DNA from: Mesodorylaimus sp. YZB2_4
Lineage: Eukaryota; Nematoda; Enoplea; Dorylaimida; Dorylaimidae
Assembly: GCA_030248295.1 (NCBI GenBank)
Contig: JASANH010000812.1
Coordinates: 310,001-374,000, forward strand
Direction: 5' to 3'
DNA length: 64,000 nt
This document shows, piece after piece, positions 20,819 to 30,790 of the stretch (its first letter is position 1; each line of letters opens with the position of its first letter). The translations under genes were made by a program, and so were the position numbers. The notes under the pieces were generated by a model, which saw only the letters and a program-made list of their open reading frames with translations, searched no databases and was not told the DNA's origin.

Positions 20819-22906
20819 TCATATGCGTCTAGACTCTTCAGTGTTCTTGGTGATAATTTCGAGAAGAACGTGTTTGTTGGGAGAAGGCAGCTCGACGACG
20901 CGAATCGGATCATCCACGTGTGAACTATTCGTAATGTTGGGCGACTGATTCGGCGGCGCAATTTTTTGATAATCCAGTTCCAGAGAGCCGAAATAGTTAC
21001 GTAGGTGCAGCAGGCGTAAATCCAAATGTGTTTGATCATGGCGATGGAATGATTGAGAAAGCCCTACGGGGTGTAACGATCCAAATTTTCTAGAATTCGA
21101 TCTGCCTTGGAATTGGATGGTTGACTGACTGCTTGAAACATCAGCCAACTTGTTGATAACCACTTGATTTTCATCAATTGCTGCATAAAGATCATTGAGG
21201 CTGGTATGGCCATTCAATTCGTTGCGTGTGTAGAGTTTCAATGGTTTCTGTATGATATGCTTGAAATTAGGGAGCACAGAAAAATTTTTATAGGAGATTG
21301 GGTGTGAAATAATAGGACCAGTGTATTGGGTAATGGTCCCTATCCGTCCTTGGTAGATCCATAATTTGTCACTCTCGTCATGGAAGAAGACTTCGTCCAC
21401 CAAGTCACAATCGGCGGGTGGTGAACTTTGATAGGCAATATTTGTTTTAGGGTGCATATAGGCCATAAATGTGTGATCACGAACAGTCAAGTTCATTGGT
21501 ATCCACTCCATGCAATGTGGAGGTGTCATTGGCAAGAAGACGTATTCCTCGACTGGTGTACATGGCCAAACTTCTAATAGTCTTCCATTGAGTCGAGCCA
21601 TTATTTCAGTTTTGTTGTGAAGATGACGCGCGACAAGGGTTGGTTCTGAGTGGGCTAATATGAGGTCCAGATGTTGCATCTTCTGTAACGATTGACATGT
21701 TTTTGTGAAGGCGGCATTAAGACTTGTGATCATTTGACCTTGAGTTTCTGTGATTGATTGCAATCGGGCTGAGAGCAAGTCGGTTGCATCCTTAACTGCC
21801 TCCTTTTTCAGTGCTTCATGTGTTGCATCGAGTTCAGGTTTTTGATCAGATCGCTTTTGGCGCGTGACTTTGAATTTGTGGACTATTGGGATCTCTTGAT
21901 CAGTCATTATGGCTCGAGTGCCATCGCATAGCGAGACTTCTTTAGCATTGTCCATGTCCCATGTCAGTCCAATTACTTGGTCGTCACTGAGGAAACGTCC
22001 ATCCCAATATTTTCCATAGAACGATTTCCACTCAATGAATTCGCATTGTGCGTCCTTTGCAGATTCCCAAATGAGTCTTGATTTGTCTCGTAGAGCGCAA
22101 GTCTTTGTGGAATAATCGCAGTGGGCTGTATTTCCTAGATTACTCTCCATTGTTCTTCCAAAGGTTTCATAAACTTTTCCAGCGACAATATAGCAATTGA
22201 TTACTTCGCGTGAGTACCACTTGCAGCAGTTCCATGCATTCCCATTGGTGTACGGATATTCAACATCGTTTTCTGTATATGCGACACTGTCACTTCCTAA
22301 GAGAGTGCCCTCCGAGCAGCGGCGTGATTGGTGCATGTCGCGACATTCGTTTTCGGAAACGTCTACTTCGATTTCCTTCAGATTGTGATCCCACCCAGAT
22401 ACAGCAAAGTTGGTCCAGGCGGATTTGATTGTCTTCACCTTCCGACACCGATAGGCAATGCTTTCATAACGAGCAATATTTCGTTTGAAGATACGAATTG
22501 ATCCTGTTTGAACGTCACCTGTGGAGTTGGTTGGAGGCGCTGGGCATATAGTGCGGATGGATAGATCGATAACGATTTTAGCTTCATGTGCTTTACATAG
22601 CAGTGGCTGGATGCCATGGGAGGTTTGAATGCAGGCGAGAATGAACAGTAGAGAAATGAAACTAGACATACCAAGACGTGGCTTCGGTGTCCTTGTAGTT
22701 GATCGCTTGCATGTTGGTTTGTGGTCTGTAGATTCTTCTTCGGACTCATCTTCTTGAGCCGCGTGCTCCGCGATGCGACGTGTTGCGAGTTGAGCAGCGT
22801 GACGTTTTGTTCGCTCCTTGGAAGTTTCTTTGGGTAGTGAGAGGCCAGATGCCTCTGGAGACGTGGTCAGAGGTTCCAAGAAGATGGTTCGGACGAGGTT
22901 GAACAT
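20819..22906 (-). CDS. env: envelope-like glycoprotein ORF of the BEL/Pao element
   Basis: This 695-codon frame overlaps the end of the pol remnant by about 40 bases. Residues 1-79 are charged. A hydrophobic signal-peptide-like segment starts at the internal Met 80 (22669), which is the likely start of the mature env. A Cys-rich ectodomain follows, with several N-glycosylation sites, and a dibasic RQKR site that fits furin cleavage lies near residue 350. A heptad-like stretch then follows. A second predicted helical region lies near residues 560-600. No membrane anchor is present at the C-terminus in this frame, while the overlapping frame at about 21060-20980 is strongly hydrophobic. The ORF is therefore probably frameshifted just before its anchor. 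The glycoprotein class is not identifiable by eye. Confidence 0.75.
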   Translation of the reverse strand: MFNLVRTIFLEPLTTSPEASGLSLPKETSKERTKRHAAQLATRRIAEHAAQEDESEEESTDHKPTCKRSTTRTPKPRLGMSSFISLLFILACIQTSHGIQPLLCKAHEAKIVIDLSIRTICPAPPTNSTGDVQTGSIRIFKRNIARYESIAYRCRKVKTIKSAWTNFAVSGWDHNLKEIEVDVSENECRDMHQSRRCSEGTLLGSDSVAYTENDVEYPYTNGNAWNCCKWYSREVINCYIVAGKVYETFGRTMESNLGNTAHCDYSTKTCALRDKSRLIWESAKDAQCEFIEWKSFYGKYWDGRFLSDDQVIGLTWDMDNAKEVSLCDGTRAIMTDQEIPIVHKFKVTRQKRSDQKPELDATHEALKKEAVKDATDLLSARLQSITETQGQMITSLNAAFTKTCQSLQKMQHLDLILAHSEPTLVARHLHNKTEIMARLNGRLLEVWPCTPVEEYVFLPMTPPHCMEWIPMNLTVRDHTFMAYMHPKTNIAYQSSPPADCDLVDEVFFHDESDKLWIYQGRIGTITQYTGPIISHPISYKNFSVLPNFKHIIQKPLKLYTRNELNGHTSLNDLYAAIDENQVVINKLADVSSSQSTIQFQGRSNSRKFGSLHPVGLSQSFHRHDQTHLDLRLLHLRNYFGSLELDYQKIAPPNQSPNITNSSHVDDPIRVVELPSPNKHVLLEIITKNTEESRRI

Positions 22907-23332
22907 TCCATGGGATACAAGTGTGTGATTGACCTTGTGAGAACTGATCCAGATGGCAAACGAATTTTTGCCGCCCTTATTTGACTGTCGCCACTGGGAA
23001 TGACTTCGTTTTCATTGATAATGCGCAGGTATGTGCAAGTGCCATACGCATCCTTGGAGGCATCGCAAAAGGTGTGCAATTCGTATGTAGAGCCATTTCC
23101 CAGGAACCGTGGTACTTCGAATGTGGAAATCGCAGTAAGGTCCTGGGTGATCGATTGCCATTGATCGATTGCTGTTGCTAAGATTGGGTCGTCCCAACCG
23201 ATGTTGTCCTTCCACAACTTTTGAAGCAGGATTTTTCCTTGCAATAGTGCTGGTGACACGAGCCCCATTGGGTCAAAAAACGAGGCGATGTGTTTCAGTA
23301 TTGTCCTCTTTGTGGTCGGGTTCTGATGGTCG
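22867..23332 (-). pseudogene. pol: BEL/Pao pol remnant: end of RT and start of RNase H fused to the pol C-terminus
   Basis: The frame contains MGLVSPALLQGKILLQ and HTFCDASKDAYG, typical of the BEL/Pao region joining reverse transcriptase to RNase H. After about 15 residues it passes directly into RLPSGSVLTRSITHLYPME, which is the sequence type found at the very end of BEL/Pao integrase. The rest of RNase H and the integrase core are missing without a frame change. The upstream part of this frame is cut by the Gypsy insertion at 23337. Confidence 0.75.
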
Positions 23333-23336
23333 AACG

Positions 23337-23603
23337 TGTGATGTAGTTAGGCTGGGATGTTCCTAGCACTCAGTCCTAATCACACCACACTCAATTAAGC
23401 TTACCCAAAGTTCGCTGATACGGCGAAAATCGTTGGGCTCGGCGAGCGCCCGCAATACGTGCCATTGTACTCACGGAAGAGGAGCCGGAGAGAAAAAGAG
23501 GGAAACAAGATGCTGACGAAATTATCGACGGCGCTTACTCAGGAGAACGTGGCGTACGAGAATACACTCTCATTGTGCGGCAAATCCAAATAACCATATC
23601 ACA
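23337..23603 (-). repeat. Gypsy 3' LTR
   Basis: 267 bp, with TGTGAT...ATCACA ends on the plus strand. Confidence 0.93.
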
Positions 23604-23638
23604 CACGCCGGGGATGAAGACGAAAGCGTCCTCGCTCG

Positions 23639-25226
23639 TCATTTCTTCTTCGTAGTCCATGGCTCTGGCTGGTATCGCTCTGTCTTGGTTGGATTTGACC
23701 GTAGACCATCACCTCGACTCCGCGTTGGCGCTTGGGTTGGCGCCCTTGATCGACTGGGCTTGGAAATTGTTGGTCTTGATGCTGTGGTCACAGCTGGCGG
23801 TGCGGCTGGTACGGCCATTGTCGGAGGGGACTGTTGAGGTGGGTTGCTTGATATAACCATGGTCGGTGGTAATCCGGGTTCCACTGGCTTGCTGGGTGAC
23901 GATGGCGGTGTCTGAAATTCCGGGGATTGCCGACCTAAACCTACCTCAAGAGACTCCCGAGATGAAGATGACAACTCGGACTTTGGCTGCGGTTGTTCTT
24001 GTGCCCGTGGCTGCTTCTGCTGTGTCGTGTCTCGGGGCTCCATATTTTGTGGCAGCTGGTCGGGTGGTATCAACGCTGGTATGTTATTGTTGGATAGCGT
24101 TTGAACTATTGGCACATCATCTTCTTCGTCTCCGTCATATTCTGGTGGCAATTGCCAAGGAGCATGGCAAGGTTTCAAGCGATTGTTATGGACGATGATG
24201 CGTTTGCCCGTTGGTTGGTTCCACATTCGAATTACACTGTCTACCAGTGTTGGCTTAGCCAAGATGATGTATGGCCCATCCCACTTTGGCTGTAACTTTG
24301 CACCTAGTCCCTTCGGGACAGTCTTTAGCCATGCCAAGCTGTTGATTTCAAACTCGTACTTCTGTTTATGCCGATCATAGTCTTGTTTTTGTCTTTCCTG
24401 GGCCTCTCGCAGATTGCTGCGAATGATGTACTTCATGGCTTCGAGGCCTGCGGCTATCGTCGGCATAGTCTTTGGTCTTTCGTCTCTCCGCTGGTTGCTT
24501 CGATAGTTCTCCCGGTATTTGCGGTTCTCTCCCAAACAGTATCTTGTATGGGGAGAACTTCAGAGTGGACTGGATCGATGAACGATATGCGAAAAGCAAA
24601 AACGGCAGTGCCTGGTCCCATTCTTTTGCGAATTGCGAGATGTAAATACCCAGCATGGTACCCAAGACTTTGTTGAAACGTTCCGTTAAGCCATTGCACA
24701 TGGGGTGGTATGCCGTGGTATTCTTCTTTTTGATATCGCACATTTTGCAAACTTCTTGCATCATGTTGGACAGAAATTCTTTTCCCCTGTCTGATATGAG
24801 CTCTGCACAACTGCCATAACGGCACAGTATTTCTCGTACGAACGCCGTGGCGGCTGATTTCGATGTCTTGTCTGGCAATGGCACAGCTTCTACCCAGCGT
24901 GAAAAATAGTCCGTAAATACGATGATGTACTCATTTCCTTGCTTACTCCGAGGAAGTGGCCCAAAAAGGTCTACGCCCACCCGCTCCCATGGCGCGGCTG
25001 TGGGTGGCATGGGTTGCATTGGTGCCGCGTGAGTACGTGTGGGGTTCTTAAAACGTGCGCACCAAGGGCACTCTTTGACATAGCGCTCCACATCTTGGAA
25101 GTATCCGTCCTAATAGTAGCGTTGCGCCGCCTTGTCGAATGTCTTGCCTATTCCAAAATGTGCGGCGAACACATCATTGTGGCACTGTTCCAGAATTTCG
25201 CCCTTGAGATTGTTTGGGATGACTGT
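23639..25226 (-). pseudogene. pol: Gypsy integrase, broken by two stops and a frameshift
   Basis: The frame continues in phase from the pol ORF after a TAA (25229-25227), and is broken again by a TAG at about 25112 where related elements have Trp. The HHCC zinc finger is split by that TAG, with CPWC just after it. The catalytic D,D,E residues are visible in VDLFGPL, SDRGKEF and GLTERFN. At about 24500-24535 the frame shifts by one base. The C-terminal part (24535-23639) then reads the usual basic region with KWDGPY and ends in a long Pro/Ser-rich tail. An integrase from this copy would not be functional. Confidence 0.85.
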
Positions 25227-28200
25227 TTAAAATACGGGCTCCGTATTCTTGCTCCACTTCATGAGATGCACTAGAATTCCGTCCTTGATCATGTACCGTG
25301 GCCTCTCTAGCAGAAATTTCTTTGCCAGCTGCTCATCTCGTGGCAAAATCCCGCTTTCCAGGAATTCGATCCTAGCATTCAATGCGCTATCACTGCGTTG
25401 TTGCAATGCCAAGTCAGCATAGCGCGCGTTCTTCTCCCATTTGTTCAGGTCCAACTGGGACACCTCTTTCTCAATGGCTGCTAGGACCGTGTTGTCAATA
25501 CTAGCTCTTGACAGAGCATCGACGTTGGCGTGAAGTTTCCCTGGTCGATAGCGGATCTCAAAGTGCATTCCTGCTAAGTTCGCTATCCATTTCGCAAATC
25601 GGCCGTCGTGAGTCTTATTCTTGAATATGTACACCAATGGCAAGTGATCAGTAATGATCGTGAACTTTTGCCCATAGATGTATGGCCTGAACAACTTGAC
25701 AGCCCAATACACACCAAGGCCTTCTATTTCTGACACGGAATATCTGGTTTCGGCTGGCAGGAGGGACCTACTGGCGTATGCCACTGGGTGCTCCTTGTTG
25801 TCGTCGTCTTTCTGCGACAAGATTGCACCGAGGCCCTCTCTGCTCGCATCCGTGTATATGGTGAATGGTTTGTGGAAATTCGGATATGCCAAAATTGGTG
25901 CTGTTGTCAGCCGTTCTTTAAGCTCGTTGAAAGCCCTATTGCTATCCGAACCCCATTTGAATTTGACGCTCTCTTTGGTTGGCTCGAAAAGTGGGCGTGC
26001 CAGTTGTGAGAAATTTTTGATGAATCGTCTATAGAATGAACACATGCCCAAGAATCGACGCACCGCTTTCTTATCTTTTGGGATTGTCATTTGTTTTACT
26101 GCCTTTATTTTACTCTCCTCGACCTTGAGTCCTGAGGCTGAGATTGTGTGTCCCAAAAACGAAAGTTCAGATTTCAGAAAACTGCACTTGGACAATTTCA
26201 ACCTCAGATTGACCTTATGTAAACGTTCGAGGACTGCTTGCAGACGTTGTTGATGTTCCTCGAAAGTAGATGCAAAGACTAACACGTCGTCCAAATACAC
26301 GAGGCATCGTTCCCATGTCAGGCCTGATAGGACTGCATTCATGAGGCGCATAAAGACAGCTGGTGAGTTGGTGAGTCCGAATGGTAAGACTTTCCACTGG
26401 TAGTGACCTCCTCCGGGTACACGGAAAGCAGTTTTTTCCTTATCTCCATCCTTCAGCTTTATCTGCCAGTATCCGGATATCAAATCCAGACTGGAAAAGA
26501 ATTTAGCGCCCGAAAGCGAGTCCAGTATATCATCGATGCGTGGTAGAGGGAACTCATCTCGCACAGTGATGGCGTTTAGAGCGCGATAATCGACACAAAA
26601 ACGATATTCGCCTGTTTTCTTGCGTACCAAGCAGATGGGACTTGCCCAGGATGTGCACGCATCTTCGATCTGACCCCCGTCCTTCATTTCTTTCACCATC
26701 TTGTGTACCTCCTCCCTTTGGCGAAAAGGTAATCTGCGAGGTGGTATATGGACTGGCGGGTGGTCACCCGTGTTGATAGCATGCTCGATCTCGATATCGG
26801 CTGGTTTCAAATCTAATGTGCTAGTCGCAAATATGCCCTTTTTGGCCCATTGTACTAGGAATCCTCTCATGCTGCGTTTCTGGTCTTCACTAAGGTGGCG
26901 ATTTTCGAATGTCATTTTCTGGACCTGCTGTACTGGGTCATCCTTCTTTTCTGTTCGATTAGTCAGCGTATGCAAATCAGTGGGCACTATTTCGACTGCT
27001 TCCTCCACGTGTCCTACGATCGTGCCTGCTGGTAGGGTGATAGGATTTCTCGAACTGTTCCGAACTTGTACTGGAACTTGTCCATTCTTTACTTTAACGA
27101 CTGAGTGTGCGATTAAGAGTGACATGTCACTGGACAATGGCTCGTAGTTTGCTGTGAAACAAACTGCTTGGTTTGCCACATCATCGTCTATGCAGTGTCC
27201 CCACATGAATTTTTCAGTACAAGGTGGTATGGTGACTGATTCGACTAGTGCGACATTTTGCGTTCCTGGTGGTCGACCAGTTTTGATTTCACTGCACATG
27301 TCGATGACTGCTGCACTCAGAGGCATTCTTTGTGAAAAGTCGAATTGTAATTTACCCATCTTAGCCATCATGTCCCGACCAATGATCATGGGTACAGGTA
27401 ACCCATCCATGACGTAAAGAGGGTGTTTGAGTGTATGCCCCAGGACCTGGATATCGGCGATGACAATATGCCGTGCGATAGCGGCAGTGCCGTTGATTGA
27501 TTTCATAGGTGCTGACTTGCATGGGCGCACTCCGAGTGCTGGTTGGTTTTGCGTGAGTGTTTGCAATAGCTCCTCGCTAATAAAACTTTTACCTGCTCCT
27601 GTGTCTAGCAGTGCCTTTGACTGTACATCAGCATCTATGAAGGTCGCTGTAGGTATGGCAGCCGGGACAAATGAGTGCGCGGTTTGTGCGGCCTGAATAT
27701 CCCCGAACTGCCTTCTCGGACGACATCTGCTACGTTTCCTTCGCTTTCTTTCACTCAGTCCCAAATAGCGTGTCAAATGCATGAAAGGGGCCAAAATGAC
27801 ATAGAAAATCACAAGAATTGCGTTCAAAACCAACGGCCTTTTTATCACAATCTTACGCTTCCATTTGCCCCTTTTCTTTTTTAGTCGTTCCGACTGGCCT
27901 GTATTCGCTGGTCCTATGGTTGAGGTGGAGGCGCATTGTTGTTGGTGGTCTGCGGCAACAGCTGAAGCTCGTTCTGATATAAAGAAGAGCGACTTTAGTA
28001 TTATAAGAAGATTGAAAAAAACAGAAAGAAGTTGGCTCACCTGTCCGTTGTTGTTTTCCTTCCCGGTTCCGGTTTTGCTTGTACCCGCACCAGTTCCTGT
28101 TAAATCGTTCCCGTCCTTGGCCCTAGTGGCTCCGTTCGTATCGTTGGCTTTGTTGACTGTGCTGGTTGTCTCATTGGTGACACTGCCTCCGTTGGCACTG

Positions 28201-28949
28201 TTAGCAGCAGTCGTTGTGGAGTCGGTCACCGTCTGCAAAGCATGAGCTTGCTCTGCATCTTCCCAATCGTCTTCTGAGACATATGCGTGCTCCTCATGCT
28301 GTTCGAAGAGGTGAAAGTCGGCTGAGAAAAAGTTTTCACTTGAAAAGTGGTCCTCCTCCTCTTCCACAGCTATGTGTTGGCCTCCCGATGTGGTGTTTAA
28401 ATTTAACTGCTGATTATGGCCTCTTGCGTTCCTATTGTCGCTTGGTCCCTGATTTCTATTACTTCTGCTGTCTGATCGATTGTTACGACTGCCTTGGTTT
28501 CCTGATCTCATAAACCTTTGCCGGCTACTCGACTGATTACCTCTCTGATTACTGACCTGCGATTGGATTGTTACAGGTTCTTGTCCATTCAGCCGGTTCT
28601 TGGCGGCCAGATACATGCGGCAAACGACACGTTGATGATTGAGCTTGCCGCAGTGATGACATGCCGCATCGCCGTTTTGAATGAACAACTGCTTGGCCGT
28701 CGTTGAACGGCATTGGTCGATGGTGTGCCCGAAACAGCCATCGTATGAACATTGAATACGACTTTGTTGCGACTGAGCTGGGGAAGGAGCTTGACCGTTT
28801 TGTCCGCCTCGGCCGCGTCCACGGCCTCGGCCTCCAAAACCGACACGTCCACCACTGCCGTATGCCAGGTGTAAGCTGCTAGCGATGTCGATTGACGACG
28901 GATTGGTGACGATCGATCTTTGTACCTCTGAAGATGTCAAAGAGAACAT
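25227..28949 (-). CDS. pol: Gypsy pol polyprotein: zinc knuckles, protease, RT, RNase H
   Basis: 1240 codons. A Gly/Arg-rich start is followed by two CCHC-like knuckles (CSYDGCFGHTIDQC and CHHCGKLNHQRVVC, residues about 67-110). The aspartic protease motif LLDTGAGKS lies near residue 450. RT holds FCVDYRALN, the LDLISGYWQI block and the catalytic YLDD near residue 885. RNase H begins at FTIYTDASREGLG near 1030. The ORF overlaps the end of gag by about a dozen bases and lies in the -1 frame relative to it, as expected for ribosomal frameshifting or reinitiation. Two hydrophobic stretches lie between the knuckles and the protease (about 302-325 and 371-396). The first has intron-like borders. 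The ORF ends at a TAA within the region that should lead into integrase. Confidence 0.9.
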   Translation of the reverse strand: MFSLTSSEVQRSIVTNPSSIDIASSLHLAYGSGGRVGFGGRGRGRGRGGQNGQAPSPAQSQQSRIQCSYDGCFGHTIDQCRSTTAKQLFIQNGDAACHHCGKLNHQRVVCRMYLAAKNRLNGQEPVTIQSQVSNQRGNQSSSRQRFMRSGNQGSRNNRSDSRSNRNQGPSDNRNARGHNQQLNLNTTSGGQHIAVEEEEDHFSSENFFSADFHLFEQHEEHAYVSEDDWEDAEQAHALQTVTDSTTTAANSANGGSVTNETTSTVNKANDTNGATRAKDGNDLTGTGAGTSKTGTGKENNNGQVSQLLSVFFNLLIILKSLFFISERASAVAADHQQQCASTSTIGPANTGQSERLKKKRGKWKRKIVIKRPLVLNAILVIFYVILAPFMHLTRYLGLSERKRRKRSRCRPRRQFGDIQAAQTAHSFVPAAIPTATFIDADVQSKALLDTGAGKSFISEELLQTLTQNQPALGVRPCKSAPMKSINGTAAIARHIVIADIQVLGHTLKHPLYVMDGLPVPMIIGRDMMAKMGKLQFDFSQRMPLSAAVIDMCSEIKTGRPPGTQNVALVESVTIPPCTEKFMWGHCIDDDVANQAVCFTANYEPLSSDMSLLIAHSVVKVKNGQVPVQVRNSSRNPITLPAGTIVGHVEEAVEIVPTDLHTLTNRTEKKDDPVQQVQKMTFENRHLSEDQKRSMRGFLVQWAKKGIFATSTLDLKPADIEIEHAINTGDHPPVHIPPRRLPFRQREEVHKMVKEMKDGGQIEDACTSWASPICLVRKKTGEYRFCVDYRALNAITVRDEFPLPRIDDILDSLSGAKFFSSLDLISGYWQIKLKDGDKEKTAFRVPGGGHYQWKVLPFGLTNSPAVFMRLMNAVLSGLTWERCLVYLDDVLVFASTFEEHQQRLQAVLERLHKVNLRLKLSKCSFLKSELSFLGHTISASGLKVEESKIKAVKQMTIPKDKKAVRRFLGMCSFYRRFIKNFSQLARPLFEPTKESVKFKWGSDSNRAFNELKERLTTAPILAYPNFHKPFTIYTDASREGLGAILSQKDDDNKEHPVAYASRSLLPAETRYSVSEIEGLGVYWAVKLFRPYIYGQKFTIITDHLPLVYIFKNKTHDGRFAKWIANLAGMHFEIRYRPGKLHANVDALSRASIDNTVLAAIEKEVSQLDLNKWEKNARYADLALQQRSDSALNARIEFLESGILPRDEQLAKKFLLERPRYMIKDGILVHLMKWSKNTEPVF

Positions 28950-29536
28950 GTACGTTGGTTCAATTCGGCTGCATTAGCCGCTGCCACGACATCATCTAGA
29001 CTCCTTCCCATGTTAAGATATGCTGCTTTCCATAACTTATAGTTGGGGTGAGTTTTCTCAGTTACCTCCAAACCGCTAACGAAACGTTCTTTGAGCACTA
29101 ACATTCTAGCTGCTTCCTGCTCATCACCATATGCTTGTTGCACGAGCGTTCTTAAATCTCGTAAATAATCTGCTATTGTCTCACTCTCCTGCTTTTTCCT
29201 GCTTTGCAGTTGCTGACGCCATATGGCAATTTGATGCCGAAAAACTAAGTTAGTCTGCAGGAATCCTTTGGCTTGCTCATATGAGTTTACACGACCTGCA
29301 GGTGCACTTCTGAATACGTCTAACGCCCTGTCTTTTAAAGTTTCCATGAGCTCATTTAAACGCATTGCATCGGTCATGCCAGTTACTAAATTAGCGTGGT
29401 ACTCGAACTGATCAAACCATTTAGTGATATCCTGCGTGAGTTCTCCAGTTAGCGGTGAGTTTTCCCAAATGCGATAGAATGGATGGTGCATTGTTGCCAT
29501 AGCAGCTGTGAGTGCTTGGATAGCTGCTTCAGCCAT
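28937..29536 (-). CDS. gag: Gypsy gag protein
   Basis: 199 aa starting at ATG, 239 bases inside the 5' LTR. It contains the retrotransposon gag pattern (W-F-D-Q-F-E-Y, then L-x-G/L-R-A-L-D, Y-x-Q-A-K, and E-T-I-A-D-Y-L-R-D-L) that forms the capsid domain. It has no zinc knuckle of its own, because the knuckles lie in the following frame. Confidence 0.88.
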   Translation of the reverse strand: MAEAAIQALTAAMATMHHPFYRIWENSPLTGELTQDITKWFDQFEYHANLVTGMTDAMRLNELMETLKDRALDVFRSAPAGRVNSYEQAKGFLQTNLVFRHQIAIWRQQLQSRKKQESETIADYLRDLRTLVQQAYGDEQEAARMLVLKERFVSGLEVTEKTHPNYKLWKAAYLNMGRSLDDVVAAANAAELNQRTCSL

Positions 29537-29587
29537 TTTTGATGTCGCTAACAGATGCGCGAGAAATTCTTTTGCTGACCTAAGGCT

Positions 29588-29712
29588 AAGGCTGATGAGT
29601 GGTACTACGTACTGTCACTCGGGTTGCGTGGTGCTTCGCACTGTCACGCCTGATGAGTCGTGCTTCGCTCTGCCACTATTCTGATTAGTGGTGCTTCGCA
29701 CTGTCACTCGAT
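29588..29712 (-). repeat. short tandem repeats in the Gypsy leader
   Basis: TGATGAGTGGTGCTTCGCAC followed by TGTCAC-type units recur about three times between the 5' LTR and gag. They are imperfect copies of about 45-50 bp. Confidence 0.65.
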
Positions 29713-29774
29713 GGTCAGTAAATCTAAGCTGACGTATGTCTACCTCTGGGTGATCCCGGAGCGGCCCCCCACAA

Positions 29775-30041
29775 TGTGATGTAGTTAGGCTGGGATGTTC
29801 CTAGCACTCAGTCCTAATCACACCACACTCAATTAAGCTTACCCAAAGTTCGCTGATACGGCGAAAATCGTTGGGCTCGGCGAGCGCCCGCAATACGTGC
29901 CATTGTACTCACGGAAGAGGAGCCGAAGAGAAAAAGAGGGAAACAAGATGCTGACGAAATTATCGACGGCGTTTACTCAGGAGAACGTGGCGTACGAGAA
30001 TACACTCTCATTGTGCGGCAAATCCAAATAACCATATCACA
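29775..30041 (-). repeat. Gypsy 5' LTR
   Basis: 267 bp, about two differences from the 3' LTR. The AACG target duplication follows at 30042-30045. Confidence 0.93.
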
Positions 30042-30790
30042 AACGCTTTGGGTGTTGGAAGGGACAGGGTGTCACTGTCTGGATTCCATGGAAGGCCCAG
30101 AATTTCAAAATTTCCCGTGGCTCGATCCTCTGTGGGAATGTGTTTCAACGTTGTTTGTGAATTCGTCATCCATTCACGGGCGTTCATTGATGCCGCGGTG
30201 AAGAGCCGTTTGGTTTCATCGTAGAATTTGATGGCGTCTGACTCTGTACTGACTCCTGTGATGATATTGTCGACGTAGATGTTTTGGAAAATTTTTTCGG
30301 CAACTTCACCTCCAGTGTTGCGAAGATGATGGTTGATTGTTGCTGCTAGCAGGAAAGGGCTGGTAGTAATGCCAAACGGTACCCGTGCGAACCGGTAGCA
30401 TTCCAAATTGTTGTCTGTGGAAAGAATTCTAGGGTTGCGTAACCACAGGAACCGAGTAACGTCCTTTTCGGTTTCTTGAAGGGCAACTTGTAAAAACGCC
30501 TTTTCTATGTCAGCTGCTAGAGCAATTTTGTTCAGGCGGAATCGCAAGATGATAGCTACAACTTCATCCAGAATAACTGGACCTCGGTATAAGCAATCGT
30601 TGAGGCTTTTCGAATCTGGATGGGTTTTTGCTGAGGCGTCGTAAACGATTCTCAATTTTGTTGTTCTTTCGGGATTGAAAACAGCGTGGTGGGGAATGTA
30701 ATGTATTTTGTTTGTGGTTGGCTGCGATCTGGACATCGATCTGGACATATGCTGGAGTGATGATGCTTGACTTTGCGGCATGTGAAACAT
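30042..30790 (-). pseudogene. pol: BEL/Pao reverse transcriptase, 5' part
   Basis: The frame begins near HYIPHHAVFNP and TTKLRIVYDASAK, the usual start of BEL/Pao RT. It contains DIEKAFLQ and the catalytic region YVDNIITG. It is cut at the Gypsy insertion and resumes beyond 23337. It overlaps the gag zinc-knuckle frame (30652) with a frame change. The aspartic protease that normally lies between knuckles and RT is absent. The second Asp of the YxDD motif is Asn here; some BEL/Pao elements may carry YVDN naturally, so this is not proof of inactivity. Confidence 0.8.

Larger units (their letters stand above)
23337..30041 (-). mobile_element. Ty3/Gypsy LTR retrotransposon nested in the BEL/Pao element
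   Basis: The two 267 bp LTRs (23337-23603 and 29775-30041) begin TGTGAT and end ATCACA, and differ at about two sites. AACG at 23333-23336 and 30042-30045 is a 4 bp target duplication. After the 5' LTR and three bases comes TGGGGGGCCGCTCCGGGA as a possible primer site. The coding order is gag, zinc knuckles, protease, RT, RNase H, integrase, which is the Gypsy order. The integrase part is broken. Confidence 0.95.

Noticed and set aside
23639..24535. Separate Pro/Ser-rich host gene
   Set aside because: It continues the Gypsy integrase C-terminal region after a one-base frameshift and lies directly before the 3' LTR.
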